Source: Sphingomonas faeni (GTDB lineage Bacteria > Pseudomonadota > Alphaproteobacteria > Sphingomonadales > Sphingomonadaceae). From it: a stretch of DNA of 57,473 bases. Below are positions 17,981-26,976 of the stretch, in pieces. A model generated the notes under the pieces. That model did not search any database and was not told where the DNA came from. It saw only the letters and a program-made list of their open reading frames with translations. Both the position numbers and the translations under genes were made by a program. The stretch covers positions 1 to 57,473 of the forward strand of contig NZ_JANBVH010000029.1 of NCBI RefSeq assembly GCF_024273235.1, written 5' to 3'. Within the stretch, counting starts at the first letter, position 1. Each line of letters begins with the position of its first letter.

Positions 17981-18496
17981 ATGCAGAGTTCCTATGCGCG
18001 CATACCCGCCGGCGACGGCGGTACCGTCGACCTGAGCCGCCATCTGGGCGCAGTCCGCCGGTTCCTGATGAAGCGCGCACCGATCGGCGAAGTCGACGAT
18101 CTGGTCCAGGAGGTGGCGCTGCGCATGCAGACCCGTCGTGCGACCGAAGCCATCGACAATGTTGAAGGGTATCTGTTCCAGGTCGCACAGAGCGTACTGG
18201 CCGATCGCGGCCGCCGCGATACCGTCCGCCATCGGTCGGCGCACGACAGCCTGGAAGAATTTCATCATCCCGTTGAGGACCGCTCGCCCGAGCGCGTCCT
18301 ACAGGGCAAGGAACATCTCGCGCAGCTGATCGCCGCGATGAACGACCTGCCCGACCGCACGCGTCAGGCATTCGTCCTTCATCGCTTCGAGGAAATGAGC
18401 TATGCGGCGATCGCCCGACACTTGGGAATATCGGTGAGCGCGGTCGAAAAGCATATCATGAAAGCGATCAAGCTCCTCTCAGGTTCGCTGCGCTGA
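17981..18496 (+). CDS. ECF-type RNA polymerase sigma factor (FecI-like)
   Basis: 171 aa from the ATG at 17981. Region 2 is VRRFLMKRAPIGEVDDLVQE with VEGYLFQVAQSVLADRGRRD; region 4 is LPDRTRQAFVLHRFEEMSYA followed by AIARHLGISVSAVEKHIMKA. It directs RNA polymerase to a small set of promoters, most likely the divergent receptor operon. Its stop overlaps the start of the FecR gene (TGATG), so sigma and anti-sigma are translationally coupled. It starts 167 bp from the divergent STN receptor gene, and the shared gap would hold both promoters. Confidence 0.93.
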   Translation: MQSSYARIPAGDGGTVDLSRHLGAVRRFLMKRAPIGEVDDLVQEVALRMQTRRATEAIDNVEGYLFQVAQSVLADRGRRDTVRHRSAHDSLEEFHHPVEDRSPERVLQGKEHLAQLIAAMNDLPDRTRQAFVLHRFEEMSYAAIARHLGISVSAVEKHIMKAIKLLSGSLR

Positions 18497-19488
18497 TGGC
18501 CCCCGTATCGGCGAATCCGGACGCCGCGGCGGCCGCTGCGGCATGGTATGCGCGGCTGCATGCCGACGATGCGACGCCGGCCGACCGGGCGGCATTCGGC
18601 CGCTGGCTCGCCGCCGAGGATGCGCATGATCAGGCTTGGCACGATCTGGTATCCGCGACGCGCATCCTGGACGAGGCACGCGACGATCCCGCCCTCCTCG
18701 CGATGATCGCCGCGACCTACAGCGAAGCGCGCGCCAGCCCACCGCGGCGCTGGTGGCCGATGGCGGGCGCCGCAGCCGTGCTGCTCTCTATCGGTGGCGC
18801 CGCCGCTCTTGTCGTCGACAGGCATGCGTCGACGCCCGCGACCGAGATCGCGGATACGCGCTATGCGACGCTGATCGGACGATCGCGCGACATCGCGCTG
18901 CCCGACGGAACGCTGATGACGCTCGATGCCGAGTCCTCGGTCCGGGTTGCGGCCCCCGGTGCGACGCGCCGCGTGGCGATCGATCGCGGCCAGGCCTTTT
19001 TCAAGGTCGCGCACGATGCAGGTCATCCGTTCATCGTGGCCGCAGGCGGCAACAACGTGACCGCTCTGGGCACGCAGTTCGCGGTACGCACCGCGACTGA
19101 CCGCGTTGTCGTCAGTCTGATCGAGGGCTCGGTTCGCGTCGACACTCCCGCAATCGGTCGCGCGATGACGCTTGTGCCGGGCAATACGCTGACGGTCGGC
19201 CGATCGGGACTGCAACTCACCCGCGCCGGCGCCGATACCGCCACCGGATGGCGCAAAGGCGAATTGACGTTTGACGCAACGCCGTTGAATCAGGTCGTAG
19301 CCGAACTCAACCGGTATTCCGTGCAACGCATCGAACTCGCCGACGCACGCCTCGCGAGCCGCGTGTTCAGTGGCGTCCTGAAGACAGACGGTGGCGGGCC
19401 CGCGCTTGCCGACGCGCTATCGGCCTATGGGGTTGCGCGCGTGACACATGTCGATCGAACGCGATTGGTGCTTGCTTCCCAACCGTGA
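18496..19488 (+). CDS. FecR-type anti-sigma factor
   Basis: 330 aa. The N-terminal cytosolic part has the DUF4880-like start AAAAAAWYARLHADDATPAD and FGRWLAAEDAHDQAWHDL. One membrane segment lies at ~residues 88-107 (WWPMAGAAAVLLSIGGAAAL). The periplasmic FecR domain carries DGTLMTLDAESSVRV, RGQAFFKVAHD, PFIVAAGGNNVTALGTQFAV and the C-terminal DUF4974-like part GWRKGELTFDATPLNQVVAE. It holds the sigma factor inactive and releases it when the STN receptor signals. It is coupled to the sigma gene by a 1-base stop/start overlap. Confidence 0.93.
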   Translation: MAPVSANPDAAAAAAAWYARLHADDATPADRAAFGRWLAAEDAHDQAWHDLVSATRILDEARDDPALLAMIAATYSEARASPPRRWWPMAGAAAVLLSIGGAAALVVDRHASTPATEIADTRYATLIGRSRDIALPDGTLMTLDAESSVRVAAPGATRRVAIDRGQAFFKVAHDAGHPFIVAAGGNNVTALGTQFAVRTATDRVVVSLIEGSVRVDTPAIGRAMTLVPGNTLTVGRSGLQLTRAGADTATGWRKGELTFDATPLNQVVAELNRYSVQRIELADARLASRVFSGVLKTDGGGPALADALSAYGVARVTHVDRTRLVLASQP

Positions 19489-19981
19489 AAGACAAGTTGG
19501 GCGAGCAAGATTGCTAGGGCGTCGCAGCTTCCCGTCGAAGGTCGTTCGACCTCACTAAGCGGGGATCGCACGCACGTGTCATTTAAGATTGCGGCATTAG
19601 ACCTATAAGTCGCCGTTCAAGTCCCTCCCCGGTTTTCCCAACTTCAGACGCTCATTAATCTTAGCCGGACGGTCGCTCGACCGGCCACCAAAGGTATTCT
19701 CGGAGGGCAATAAGTGGGACGAAACCGTCGTTCCGAAGGGAGGCACCTAACGGCGACTTGTGTCAGAAGCCGCCATTCCGCGTTTGCCCAATCGGCTCGG
19801 TAGAACGGCAAAAGGTGGTCGAAGGCTCACCTTCATTAACGAGCCAAGAGTCATGCGTTGCCGCGCTGTGGGAGCATGCGATCGCGTAGAGCGCCCGCTA
19901 TTTGCGTCGCGACCATGACGGAAACGGCGACGTCAGGTCTCGAACGATAAGGATAGGAGAGCGGCCACGGAACGGACGGCT
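19489..19981 (+). other. 493-bp gap between the two ECF/FecR systems
   Basis: No open frame of convincing codon use and no clear terminator or RNA gene is visible. There are short inverted stretches (GTCGAAGGTCGTTCGAC near 19535; CGGTCGCTCGACCGG near 19669). A faint trace of the intergenic repeat (AGCCGCCATTCCGCG near 19769) is present. The promoter of the second sigma operon should lie in the last ~100 bp, but no consensus was recognised. Confidence 0.5.
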
Positions 19982-20530
19982 TTGGCGGAATGGGTGGGAT
20001 GCGAGATAATGCCCCACGAACGCGACCTTCGTGGTTGGCTGCGGTCACGCGTGCTCGCCGCTGATGACGTGGAGGATGTCGTGCAGGAATGCTATTGTCA
20101 GCTCGCGCAGCTCCCCAGCGTGTCCCACATCGTCGAGCCGCGGGCCTATCTGTTCGCTATGGCGCGGAACCTCGCTAACCGACAACGCCGGCGCGCTCGC
20201 GTCGTGCGGATCGAGCCGATCGCGCAGGTCGAAAGCAGCGAACTGGCAAGCGACCAGCCCCTACCGGATCGGATCGCGGCGGGGCGGCAGGAACTCGATC
20301 GCGTGCGTGCCGCGTTGGGCACCCTGTCCGATCGCGCTCGCAAGATTTTCCTGCTGCGACGCATCGAAGGGCTGAGTCAGAAGGAGATCGCCGCACGGCT
20401 CGGCGTGACGGAAGCGGTAGTTGAAAACGATGCCAGCCGTAGTCTTCGCGCTATCCTCCGGATGCTGACCGAACCTGCAGAGGTGGTTCCCCCGGCGAAG
20501 GAAGGAAAAGCTCATGCTCGATCGCGTTGA
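19982..20530 (+). CDS. ECF-type RNA polymerase sigma factor (second system)
   Basis: 182 aa from a TTG at 19982. An ATG at 20009 would give 173 aa, but the preceding residues AEWVGCEIMPHE match the conserved N-terminus of this sphingomonad sigma group, so the upstream start is favoured. Region 2 is LRSRVLAADDVEDVVQECYC and PRAYLFAMARNLANRQRRRA; region 4 is LSDRARKIFLLRRIEGLSQK plus EIAARLGVTEAVVENDASRS. It probably activates its own operon and the receptor gene downstream. It overlaps the FecR gene by 17 bp. Confidence 0.9.
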   Translation: MAEWVGCEIMPHERDLRGWLRSRVLAADDVEDVVQECYCQLAQLPSVSHIVEPRAYLFAMARNLANRQRRRARVVRIEPIAQVESSELASDQPLPDRIAAGRQELDRVRAALGTLSDRARKIFLLRRIEGLSQKEIAARLGVTEAVVENDASRSLRAILRMLTEPAEVVPPAKEGKAHARSR

Positions 20531-21455
20531 AGATATCGCGGCCGAATGGGCGCTGCGCCACCCGCTTGACCCGGCGGGTGAAGCTGAAATCGCGGCATGG
20601 CTGGCGGAAAATCCGGCCCATGCCGGAGCGCTCCTGCGGGCAATGGCCGGGCTGAGCCTCGTCGATCAAGCCATCGCACCGAGCGCCGGCTTTGCAGAGA
20701 CATTGCCCTGGTCACCCATACGCCGCAGGCTTCTAACTGGCATGGCCGCTGCGCTCGCGGCGAGCGTTACCGGGCTATTCGGATTGCAGTATTGGCGCGC
20801 GCAGCATGTCGAGACTGCGCAAGGCGAAATCCGCCGCCTGCCGCTTGCCGACGGATCGGTCGCGATGATCAACACCGACAGCGCGCTCAGCGTCGCACTG
20901 GAGCGGGACATCCGCCGCATTTCGCTCGATCATGGCCAGGCCTGGTTCCAGGTTGCCAAAGATCGGGGCCGCCCCTTCGTCGTCGATGCCGGTATCGCGC
21001 TTGTCCGAGCGGTAGGAACCGCCTTTTCGGTGGAACGACGCGACCAGGGGGTGGAGATCGCCGTGACCGAGGGCACGGTGGCAGTATGGGCGGCGGACGC
21101 CAGCGGGGCGATGACGATCATCGAGGCAGGCCAGTCCGCGCGCTTTCATGCCGGTGCGGCAGAGCCTGTTGTCAGCACCGCGCCTGCCGCAATCACCCGC
21201 GCGCTGGCCTGGCGCAGCGGCGAGATCGCGCTGGAGAACGAAACGGTCGCCAGCGCGGTTGCCCAATTCAACCGCTATAACCGCCAGCAACTGATCGTCG
21301 AGGATCAGGAACTGGCGCAGGAACGGCTGATCGGCCTATTCCAGATCGACAGGCCTGGAGACTTCGCCGCAACGTTGGCCACATCGTTCGAGGCGCAGGT
21401 GACCGCCACGCCGAATGAAATCCGCATCGCGCGCAAAAAAGTTGAGCTGCCCTGA
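20514..21455 (+). CDS. FecR-type anti-sigma factor (second system)
   Basis: 313 aa, start ATG at 20514 preceded by AAGGAAAAGC. The N-terminal region has EWALRHPLDPAGEAEIAAWL. A single membrane segment lies at ~residues 73-89 (GMAAALAASVTGLFGLQYW). The periplasmic FecR domain has LADGSVAMINTDSALSVAL, HGQAWFQVAKDRGRPFVVDA and VRAVGTAFSVERRD. The C-terminal receptor-contact part is WRSGEIALENETVASAVAQF. It should keep the upstream sigma factor silent until the STN receptor downstream binds ligand. It overlaps the sigma gene, so the two are coupled. Confidence 0.93.
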   Translation: MLDRVEDIAAEWALRHPLDPAGEAEIAAWLAENPAHAGALLRAMAGLSLVDQAIAPSAGFAETLPWSPIRRRLLTGMAAALAASVTGLFGLQYWRAQHVETAQGEIRRLPLADGSVAMINTDSALSVALERDIRRISLDHGQAWFQVAKDRGRPFVVDAGIALVRAVGTAFSVERRDQGVEIAVTEGTVAVWAADASGAMTIIEAGQSARFHAGAAEPVVSTAPAAITRALAWRSGEIALENETVASAVAQFNRYNRQQLIVEDQELAQERLIGLFQIDRPGDFAATLATSFEAQVTATPNEIRIARKKVELP

Positions 21456-21532
21456 CGGAATCCTGGGCTCATCGGCTCGTAAGGTGTGAGCGCTTCGGAA
21501 GAGAAGGCGCCGACACAGGGAGAGGTTCACCC

Positions 21533-24499
21533 ATGGCATCCGTGCGTTCTCAAATCCTAGGCTCCGCCGCGATTCTACTCGCGTCGGTTGCGCCGATGGC
21601 CGCCGCGGCGGCGCAAACCCGCCAGTTCGACGTCTCGGCGCAGCCGGCCCGCACCGGCATCCCCCAATTTGCGCACCAGGCCGGCATCCAGATCCTCGTT
21701 CCAGGGCCGTTGGCAGAAAACCTCCGGGTCAACCCCGTGAAGGGATCGCTGGACGTCGCCGCGGCGCTGCGTCAGTTGCTCGACGGAACGGATCTGGTGC
21801 CGGTTCGCGCGAGCGGCGCGATCGTCCTTCGCCGTCGCGCAGAGAACGCGCGGGCGTCGCTCACACCCGCCGCCGCCCAGGTCGAACCTGCGTCGATGCA
21901 GATGACGGCGGAACTCGCATCGCAGGAGGAGCCGAGCGCGGGCGAGGAGATTGTTGTCACGGGCATTCGCGCCTCTCTGCAGGAATCGATCAACGTCAAG
22001 CGCGCCGCTGGCAACATCGTCGACGTCATCACCGCGCAGGACATCGGCAAGCTGCCTGACCAGAATGTGGCAGAGTCGATGAGCCGCATCACCGGTGTGC
22101 AGATCACCCGCCGCGAAGGCGACGGGTCGAACTTCACGGTGCGCGGCATTTCGCAGAACCGTCTCGAGATCAACGGCCGTACCTTCCTTGGCCCCGGGGC
22201 CGGCGGGAGCGCCTCGCTCGAATCGGTGAGTCCGGAGATCATCTCCAGCATCGTGGTGTCGAAGTCGCCGACGGCGGACATGCCCGAGGGTGCGCTGGGC
22301 GCCACTGTGAACCTCAAGACCAAGAGGCCACTGGAGCTTGCCGACTTCGTCGTCAGTGGCCGTCTGCAGGGTGCCTATACCGATCAGGCGGATCACCTCG
22401 GCTATCGCGGGTCGGCCCTGGTGTCGAAAACGTTTGCGGACAATTTCGGGATCCTAGCGAGCGCCGCCTATTCGAACACGCATACCCGCGGTTATTCGTT
22501 CGACACAGGCGGATGGACCCGCACCAACAATATCGACGGCAATGGCGACGGGGTGAACGATCCCGGCCTGTACAGGCCAAACCGCTACATGGCACGGATC
22601 TACGATCGTGCCGAGGAACGGGTCACGCTCAACAGCTCGATCCAGTATCGGCCGGGCGAGCGCTGGGAGATGATCCTCGACGCCACCCATACCCGGCTGA
22701 AGCGCAACCGGCAGAGCGCGAACTACCAGATCCTGTTCAACGACAACGACGTCGGCGCCGTGGCGGATGCCAACGGCACGGTGGTCCGTTCCACCTATAC
22801 CGGCGTGACGGTGCGCCCGCTGATCTATGACGAGCCGACCGAATTCAAATCGACCAATATCGGCTTCTCAACCAAGTATGAGGGCGACGTTGTAACGGTG
22901 AAAGCCGATGCGTCCTACGCCAAGGGGCTCGGTACCGATGGCGGACCGGGCGCGTCCTTCACCTATGTGGTGGTGCCCCGCGCCGGCCGTACCGCCAATG
23001 CGACGATCGATTTCTCCCGGCGCGGCACCGTGCCCGATCTGTCGCTCGCTTCCAATTTCGATGTGAACGATCCGGCTCAATATCAGCTCGCCTCAATCTT
23101 CGAGAACGACTTCCGCACCGACAATAGTGGTTATGACGGGCGCGTGGATTTCACCATCCGCACGGATTTCGGCCCACTGCAGACCGTCGAGGTCGGTAGC
23201 CGCTATGAATCGATCCAATTCTATTCGGAAGCGCCGCAGAACATCCCCACGGCGGGAAGCCTGTTGTCGCGCGGCGACAAGAATGGTGACGGCATCCTGA
23301 CCGTCGATGAACTGCCGGGGCTGGTATATGATAATCAGCAGGGCAGCTTCTATCCGGGCGTGCCGGGCAATTTTCCGCGCGACATACTGGGCGGCACAAC
23401 GGACAAGCAGGCCGCGCGCGACGCCTTCGGCCTGCCCGTTCCGCGTGCAGACACGATCCCGTTCGGGCGCGTCTCGATCAAAGATGTGAACCAAGATACA
23501 CTGGCCTTTTACGCCAAGGGCAATTTCGAAGGCGCGATCGGATCGATGCCGCTCACCGGCAATGCCGGCGTCCGCTACATCACCTTCGAGCGGATTTCGT
23601 CGGGCTATCTCTCCGATACCCAGCCGACGGCATCTAAGTCGCGGTTCGGCTATTGGCTGCCGAGCGCCAATGCTTCGCTCGACATCGTTCGCAACCTGAC
23701 TTTCCGGCTCGCTGCGGCAAAGGTCGTCGCGCGGCCCAGCCTCAGCGATGTGGGAGTTAGCTTCGTGCCGCTGTTCGTGTCGCGCACGGGCTCGCGCGGC
23801 AATCCGGCGTTGCGCCCGTTCGAGGCCACGCAATATGACGCGACGCTGGAATGGTATTTCGCGCCGTCCAGCGCGCTGACGGTCGCCGGCTTCTACAAGA
23901 ATGTTGATTCCTTCACACTCAACCGCACCCAGAGCGAGTTCATCGCCGGCCTGTCGGATCAGCTCGATCCCAGCACCGGCCAGACCTATGGCGCCTTTCA
24001 AATCACCCAGCCGGTCAACGGCGCTTCGGGCAAGATCAAGGGCGTCGAGGTCGCCTATCAGCAGTCGTTGCGCTTCCTGCCTGGTCTGCTGCGCAACCTC
24101 GGCGTGCAGGCGAACTACACCTATGTCGACAGCGAAACTCCGCTGATCGACGAAGCGACGGCCGCGCGGCTGCCACTGCCGGGGCTGTCGAAGCACAGCT
24201 ACAACCTGATTGGTTTTTACGAAGACAAGACGCTCTCTGCTCGGGTCGCCTATATCTACCGCTCCAGCTACCTGCTGGGCCAAGGCAGCGCCGGCGCAGG
24301 CGGCAGCTCCTATGCAGCAGCCCGGGGGCAGCTCGACGCCTCGGCGCAGCTCAACCTCACCCGCAGCCTGCGGTTGACGGTGGAGGCGATCAACCTCACC
24401 CGATCGATCGACCGCCAATATCTACAGGACGCGACGCGGCTGCTCACGAGTGCGCGGGAAGATCGGCGCATCTTCTTCGGTCTGGCGGCGACGTTTTGA
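21533..24499 (+). CDS. TonB-dependent receptor with STN domain, EF-hand-like loops
   Basis: 988 aa; GGGAGAGG ribosome site. Signal peptide to ~residue 28, then STN domain (RQFDVSAQPARTGIPQFAHQ, LRVNPVKGSLDVAAALRQLL), TonB box EIVVTGIRASL, plug of the TonB-Xanth-Caul type (KLPDQNVAESMSRITGVQIT, MPEGALGATVNLKTKRPLEL) and a large barrel ending in ATF. This class often imports glycans or related compounds. Two acidic loops look like calcium sites: residues 582-593 give a full EF-hand loop (DKNGDGILTVDE), and D335 onward gives DGNGDGVND. The gene lies 77 bp after FecR and stops 12 bp before the FAD oxidoreductase start, so all four genes form one operon. Confidence 0.92.
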   Translation: MASVRSQILGSAAILLASVAPMAAAAAQTRQFDVSAQPARTGIPQFAHQAGIQILVPGPLAENLRVNPVKGSLDVAAALRQLLDGTDLVPVRASGAIVLRRRAENARASLTPAAAQVEPASMQMTAELASQEEPSAGEEIVVTGIRASLQESINVKRAAGNIVDVITAQDIGKLPDQNVAESMSRITGVQITRREGDGSNFTVRGISQNRLEINGRTFLGPGAGGSASLESVSPEIISSIVVSKSPTADMPEGALGATVNLKTKRPLELADFVVSGRLQGAYTDQADHLGYRGSALVSKTFADNFGILASAAYSNTHTRGYSFDTGGWTRTNNIDGNGDGVNDPGLYRPNRYMARIYDRAEERVTLNSSIQYRPGERWEMILDATHTRLKRNRQSANYQILFNDNDVGAVADANGTVVRSTYTGVTVRPLIYDEPTEFKSTNIGFSTKYEGDVVTVKADASYAKGLGTDGGPGASFTYVVVPRAGRTANATIDFSRRGTVPDLSLASNFDVNDPAQYQLASIFENDFRTDNSGYDGRVDFTIRTDFGPLQTVEVGSRYESIQFYSEAPQNIPTAGSLLSRGDKNGDGILTVDELPGLVYDNQQGSFYPGVPGNFPRDILGGTTDKQAARDAFGLPVPRADTIPFGRVSIKDVNQDTLAFYAKGNFEGAIGSMPLTGNAGVRYITFERISSGYLSDTQPTASKSRFGYWLPSANASLDIVRNLTFRLAAAKVVARPSLSDVGVSFVPLFVSRTGSRGNPALRPFEATQYDATLEWYFAPSSALTVAGFYKNVDSFTLNRTQSEFIAGLSDQLDPSTGQTYGAFQITQPVNGASGKIKGVEVAYQQSLRFLPGLLRNLGVQANYTYVDSETPLIDEATAARLPLPGLSKHSYNLIGFYEDKTLSARVAYIYRSSYLLGQGSAGAGGSSYAAARGQLDASAQLNLTRSLRLTVEAINLTRSIDRQYLQDATRLLTSAREDRRIFFGLAATF

Positions 24500-24510
24500 G
24501 GGGCACGGGC

Positions 24511-26139
24511 ATGCGATTGGCATATCTCGCTTCAGCAGCGCTACTCGCCGCCTCCGGGCCAGCTACGGCGCGCGAAGCGCCGGCTACCGCCGACATCGTC
24601 ATATATGGATGCACGGCGGGCGGTGTAATCGCCGCGATCGAGGGCCGGCGGCTCGGGCGCAGCGTTACTCTGGTTTGCCGGGACGCCTATCTCGGCGGCA
24701 TGACCACCAACGGCCTCAGTTGGTCCGATACCGGCAACCATCGCGCGATCGGCGGGCTGGCGCTCGAATTCTACCGCCGTGTGAAGCGTCACTATGACGA
24801 CCCGGGCGCCTGGACCCATGCCCCGCGGCCGGCGCGCGCCGAGAACTTCATCGACGACGGCGCGATGTGGCAGTTCGAACCCAAGGTCGCGGAGCGCATC
24901 CTTGAGGCGTGGGTGCAGAGCGCTGGCGTCCCGGTGGAGCGGAGCCAGCCGCTCGACCGTAGCCGCCATGGAGTGGAGCGGCGCGGCACGACGCTGGTCG
25001 CCTTCCGCTCGAAGACGGGGCGCCGGTTCGCCGGCCGGATGTTCATCGATGCCAGCTATGAGGGCGACCTGATGGCCGCCGCCGGGATTTCCTACACCGT
25101 CGGTCGTGAGGCGAATGCGACCTATGGGGAGACACTGAATGGCGTCCAGCTCGGCAGAACGACCAACCACCAATTCACGCTCGACATCGATCCGTATAAG
25201 GTGCCCGGCGATCCCCGCAGTGGACTGCTGCCACGGATAAGCGCGGAAGCGCCGGCAGCGGACGGCAGCGCCGACACCAAGATCCAGGCGTATACCTATC
25301 GCCTGTGCCTGACCGACGTGGCCTCGAACCGTCTCCCGCTGCCTAAGCCGGCGCGCTACGATCCCGGACAATATGCGCTGCTCCAGCGCTACATGGTCGC
25401 GGGCTACCGCAACTTCTTCCAAAAGTTTGATCGCATTCCGAACGGCAAGGCGGACGTTAACAATTTCGGCGCATTCTCCACCGACAATATTGGCAGGAAC
25501 TATCGTTACCCGGAGGGCAGCGACGCAGAACGCCAGGCGATTGCGCGTGAGCATGTTCGATACCAGCAGGGCCTGTTGTGGTTCATGGCGCACGATCCGG
25601 GCGTACCGGCCGAGACGCGTGCCGAGATGGACCGCTGGGGCCTGTGCCGCGACGAATTCACCGCCACCGGCGGGTGGCCGCGGGAAATGTACGTCCGCGA
25701 GGCCCGACGAATGGTGTCTGATTTCGTGATGGCAGAGCCGCAGGTGCGCGGGATGCAGCCAACGCCGCGGCCGATTGGCATGGGCTCGTACCAGATGGAT
25801 TCGCACAATACGCAGCGGATCGTCGATGGCCGGGGCCGCGTGCGCAACGAGGGCAATATCGAGGTGGCGGTCGGCCACGCCTATCCGATCAGCTACGATG
25901 CGATCGTTCCGAAGCGTGGAGAGGCACGCAATCTGCTGGTGCCGGTCGCGCTGTCCGCTTCGCACATTGCCTATGGAACGATCCGAATGGAACCGGTGTT
26001 CATGATCCTAGGCCAGTCGGCGGCCGCTGCCGCCGATCTTGCCATTGCAGGAAACGTACCCGTGCAGGCGGTGGCGTATCCGCTGTTGCAGCAGCGGCTT
26101 CTTTCCGAGGGCCAAATCCTGACGCTTAACGGTCGATAA
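24511..26139 (+). CDS. secreted FAD-dependent oxidoreductase (PF12831 type)
   Basis: 542 aa from ATG 24511, preceded by GAGGGG, with signal peptide MRLAYLASAALLAASGPATA. The dinucleotide-binding motif is atypical, DIVIYGCTAGGVIAAIEGRR (G-x-T-A-G-G in place of GxGxxG), followed by GRSVTLVCRDAYLGGMTTNG. This is the signature of the FAD-dependent oxidoreductase family PF12831. Further family blocks are FIDASYEGDLMAAAGISYTV, RYPEGSDAERQAIAREHVRY and the C-terminal MEPVFMILGQSAAAAADLAI. The product would oxidise a substrate brought in by the receptor just upstream. No electron acceptor partner is encoded nearby. The substrate is unknown. Confidence 0.88.
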   Translation: MRLAYLASAALLAASGPATAREAPATADIVIYGCTAGGVIAAIEGRRLGRSVTLVCRDAYLGGMTTNGLSWSDTGNHRAIGGLALEFYRRVKRHYDDPGAWTHAPRPARAENFIDDGAMWQFEPKVAERILEAWVQSAGVPVERSQPLDRSRHGVERRGTTLVAFRSKTGRRFAGRMFIDASYEGDLMAAAGISYTVGREANATYGETLNGVQLGRTTNHQFTLDIDPYKVPGDPRSGLLPRISAEAPAADGSADTKIQAYTYRLCLTDVASNRLPLPKPARYDPGQYALLQRYMVAGYRNFFQKFDRIPNGKADVNNFGAFSTDNIGRNYRYPEGSDAERQAIAREHVRYQQGLLWFMAHDPGVPAETRAEMDRWGLCRDEFTATGGWPREMYVREARRMVSDFVMAEPQVRGMQPTPRPIGMGSYQMDSHNTQRIVDGRGRVRNEGNIEVAVGHAYPISYDAIVPKRGEARNLLVPVALSASHIAYGTIRMEPVFMILGQSAAAAADLAIAGNVPVQAVAYPLLQQRLLSEGQILTLNGR

Positions 26140-26385
26140 GGCAGGGATCGTGGCAATTGCCGATCGCCATGGGATACGTGCGAGCGCTCCGATGTCGCTG
26201 TCCCGAGCAAAAGCGCAAGACATTAGGGCGCCCAATTGGAAACGTTGCCGTTCGACAAGATTGCAGGGCGAATGACCGGTCTCGGGGTTTTCCGCCGTGG
26301 TATGTTACGCGACAAGGCGTCTATCGGCTGCCCGGCGGCCAATTGTCGGCAAGCCTGTCCTACCTAATCGCGACACGGCTTTGGA

Positions 26386-26850
26386 TCACACTGGCAGCGC
26401 TGTCGTGTGCTTGATCTCAGATAACGCCACCGTCGAATTGATCTCCTGGACGCCCGGCAGTTGCGACAGGCGCTCGAAGAAAAGGCGTTCATAGGATTCG
26501 ATATCGGCTGCGACGATGCGCAGCATGAAGTCGACCGAGCCCATTAGGACATGGCATTCCAGCACTTCGGGAACATCGCGGATTGCAGCGGAAAATTCGT
26601 CCAGATTGGCCCGACCGTGCGCGTTCAATTTCACCTGTGCGAAAACCTGCGCCTTCAGCCCGACCTTGGCGCGATCGACCAGCGCGACCCGCCGTTTGAT
26701 GATGCCTTCCCGCTCGAGCCGGTCGATACGCCGCCAGCATGGCGACGTGGACAACCCCACCGCTTCGGCGACGGCGGCAGTCGACAGGCTCGCATCCTGT
26801 TGCAGGATCATCAGGATCCTGCGGTCCCATTTATCGAGATCGATCGGCAT
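26386..26850 (-). CDS. Lrp/AsnC-family transcription regulator
   Basis: 154 aa, full family length. The N-terminal HTH reads DRRILMILQQDASLSTAAVA then EAVGLSTSPCWRRIDRLERE; the C-terminal RAM (amino-acid-binding ACT-like) domain covers AKVGLKAQVFAQVKLNAHGR to LSQLPGVQEINSTVALSEIK. These proteins form octamers that respond to amino acids. It is divergent from the Leu/Phe/Val dehydrogenase gene, with 126 bp between starts, and is therefore the likely local regulator of that gene (Lrp-BkdR style). Confidence 0.93.
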   Translation of the reverse strand: MPIDLDKWDRRILMILQQDASLSTAAVAEAVGLSTSPCWRRIDRLEREGIIKRRVALVDRAKVGLKAQVFAQVKLNAHGRANLDEFSAAIRDVPEVLECHVLMGSVDFMLRIVAADIESYERLFFERLSQLPGVQEINSTVALSEIKHTTALPV

Positions 26851-26976
26851 AATCGACCCGATACTCTATATTCGCCGGTCGATCCAACCTGGTCTCCGGT
26901 CTTTCGGTACATAATTAGGTCAGTTCCACCGCCGGTTTCCCGCTAACTTCGCGTGACGACAACATGGGGAAACACG

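Noticed and set aside
23093..25965. Long minus-strand frames (441 and 474 codons)
   Set aside because: They mirror the STN receptor and FAD oxidoreductase genes and show no family features.
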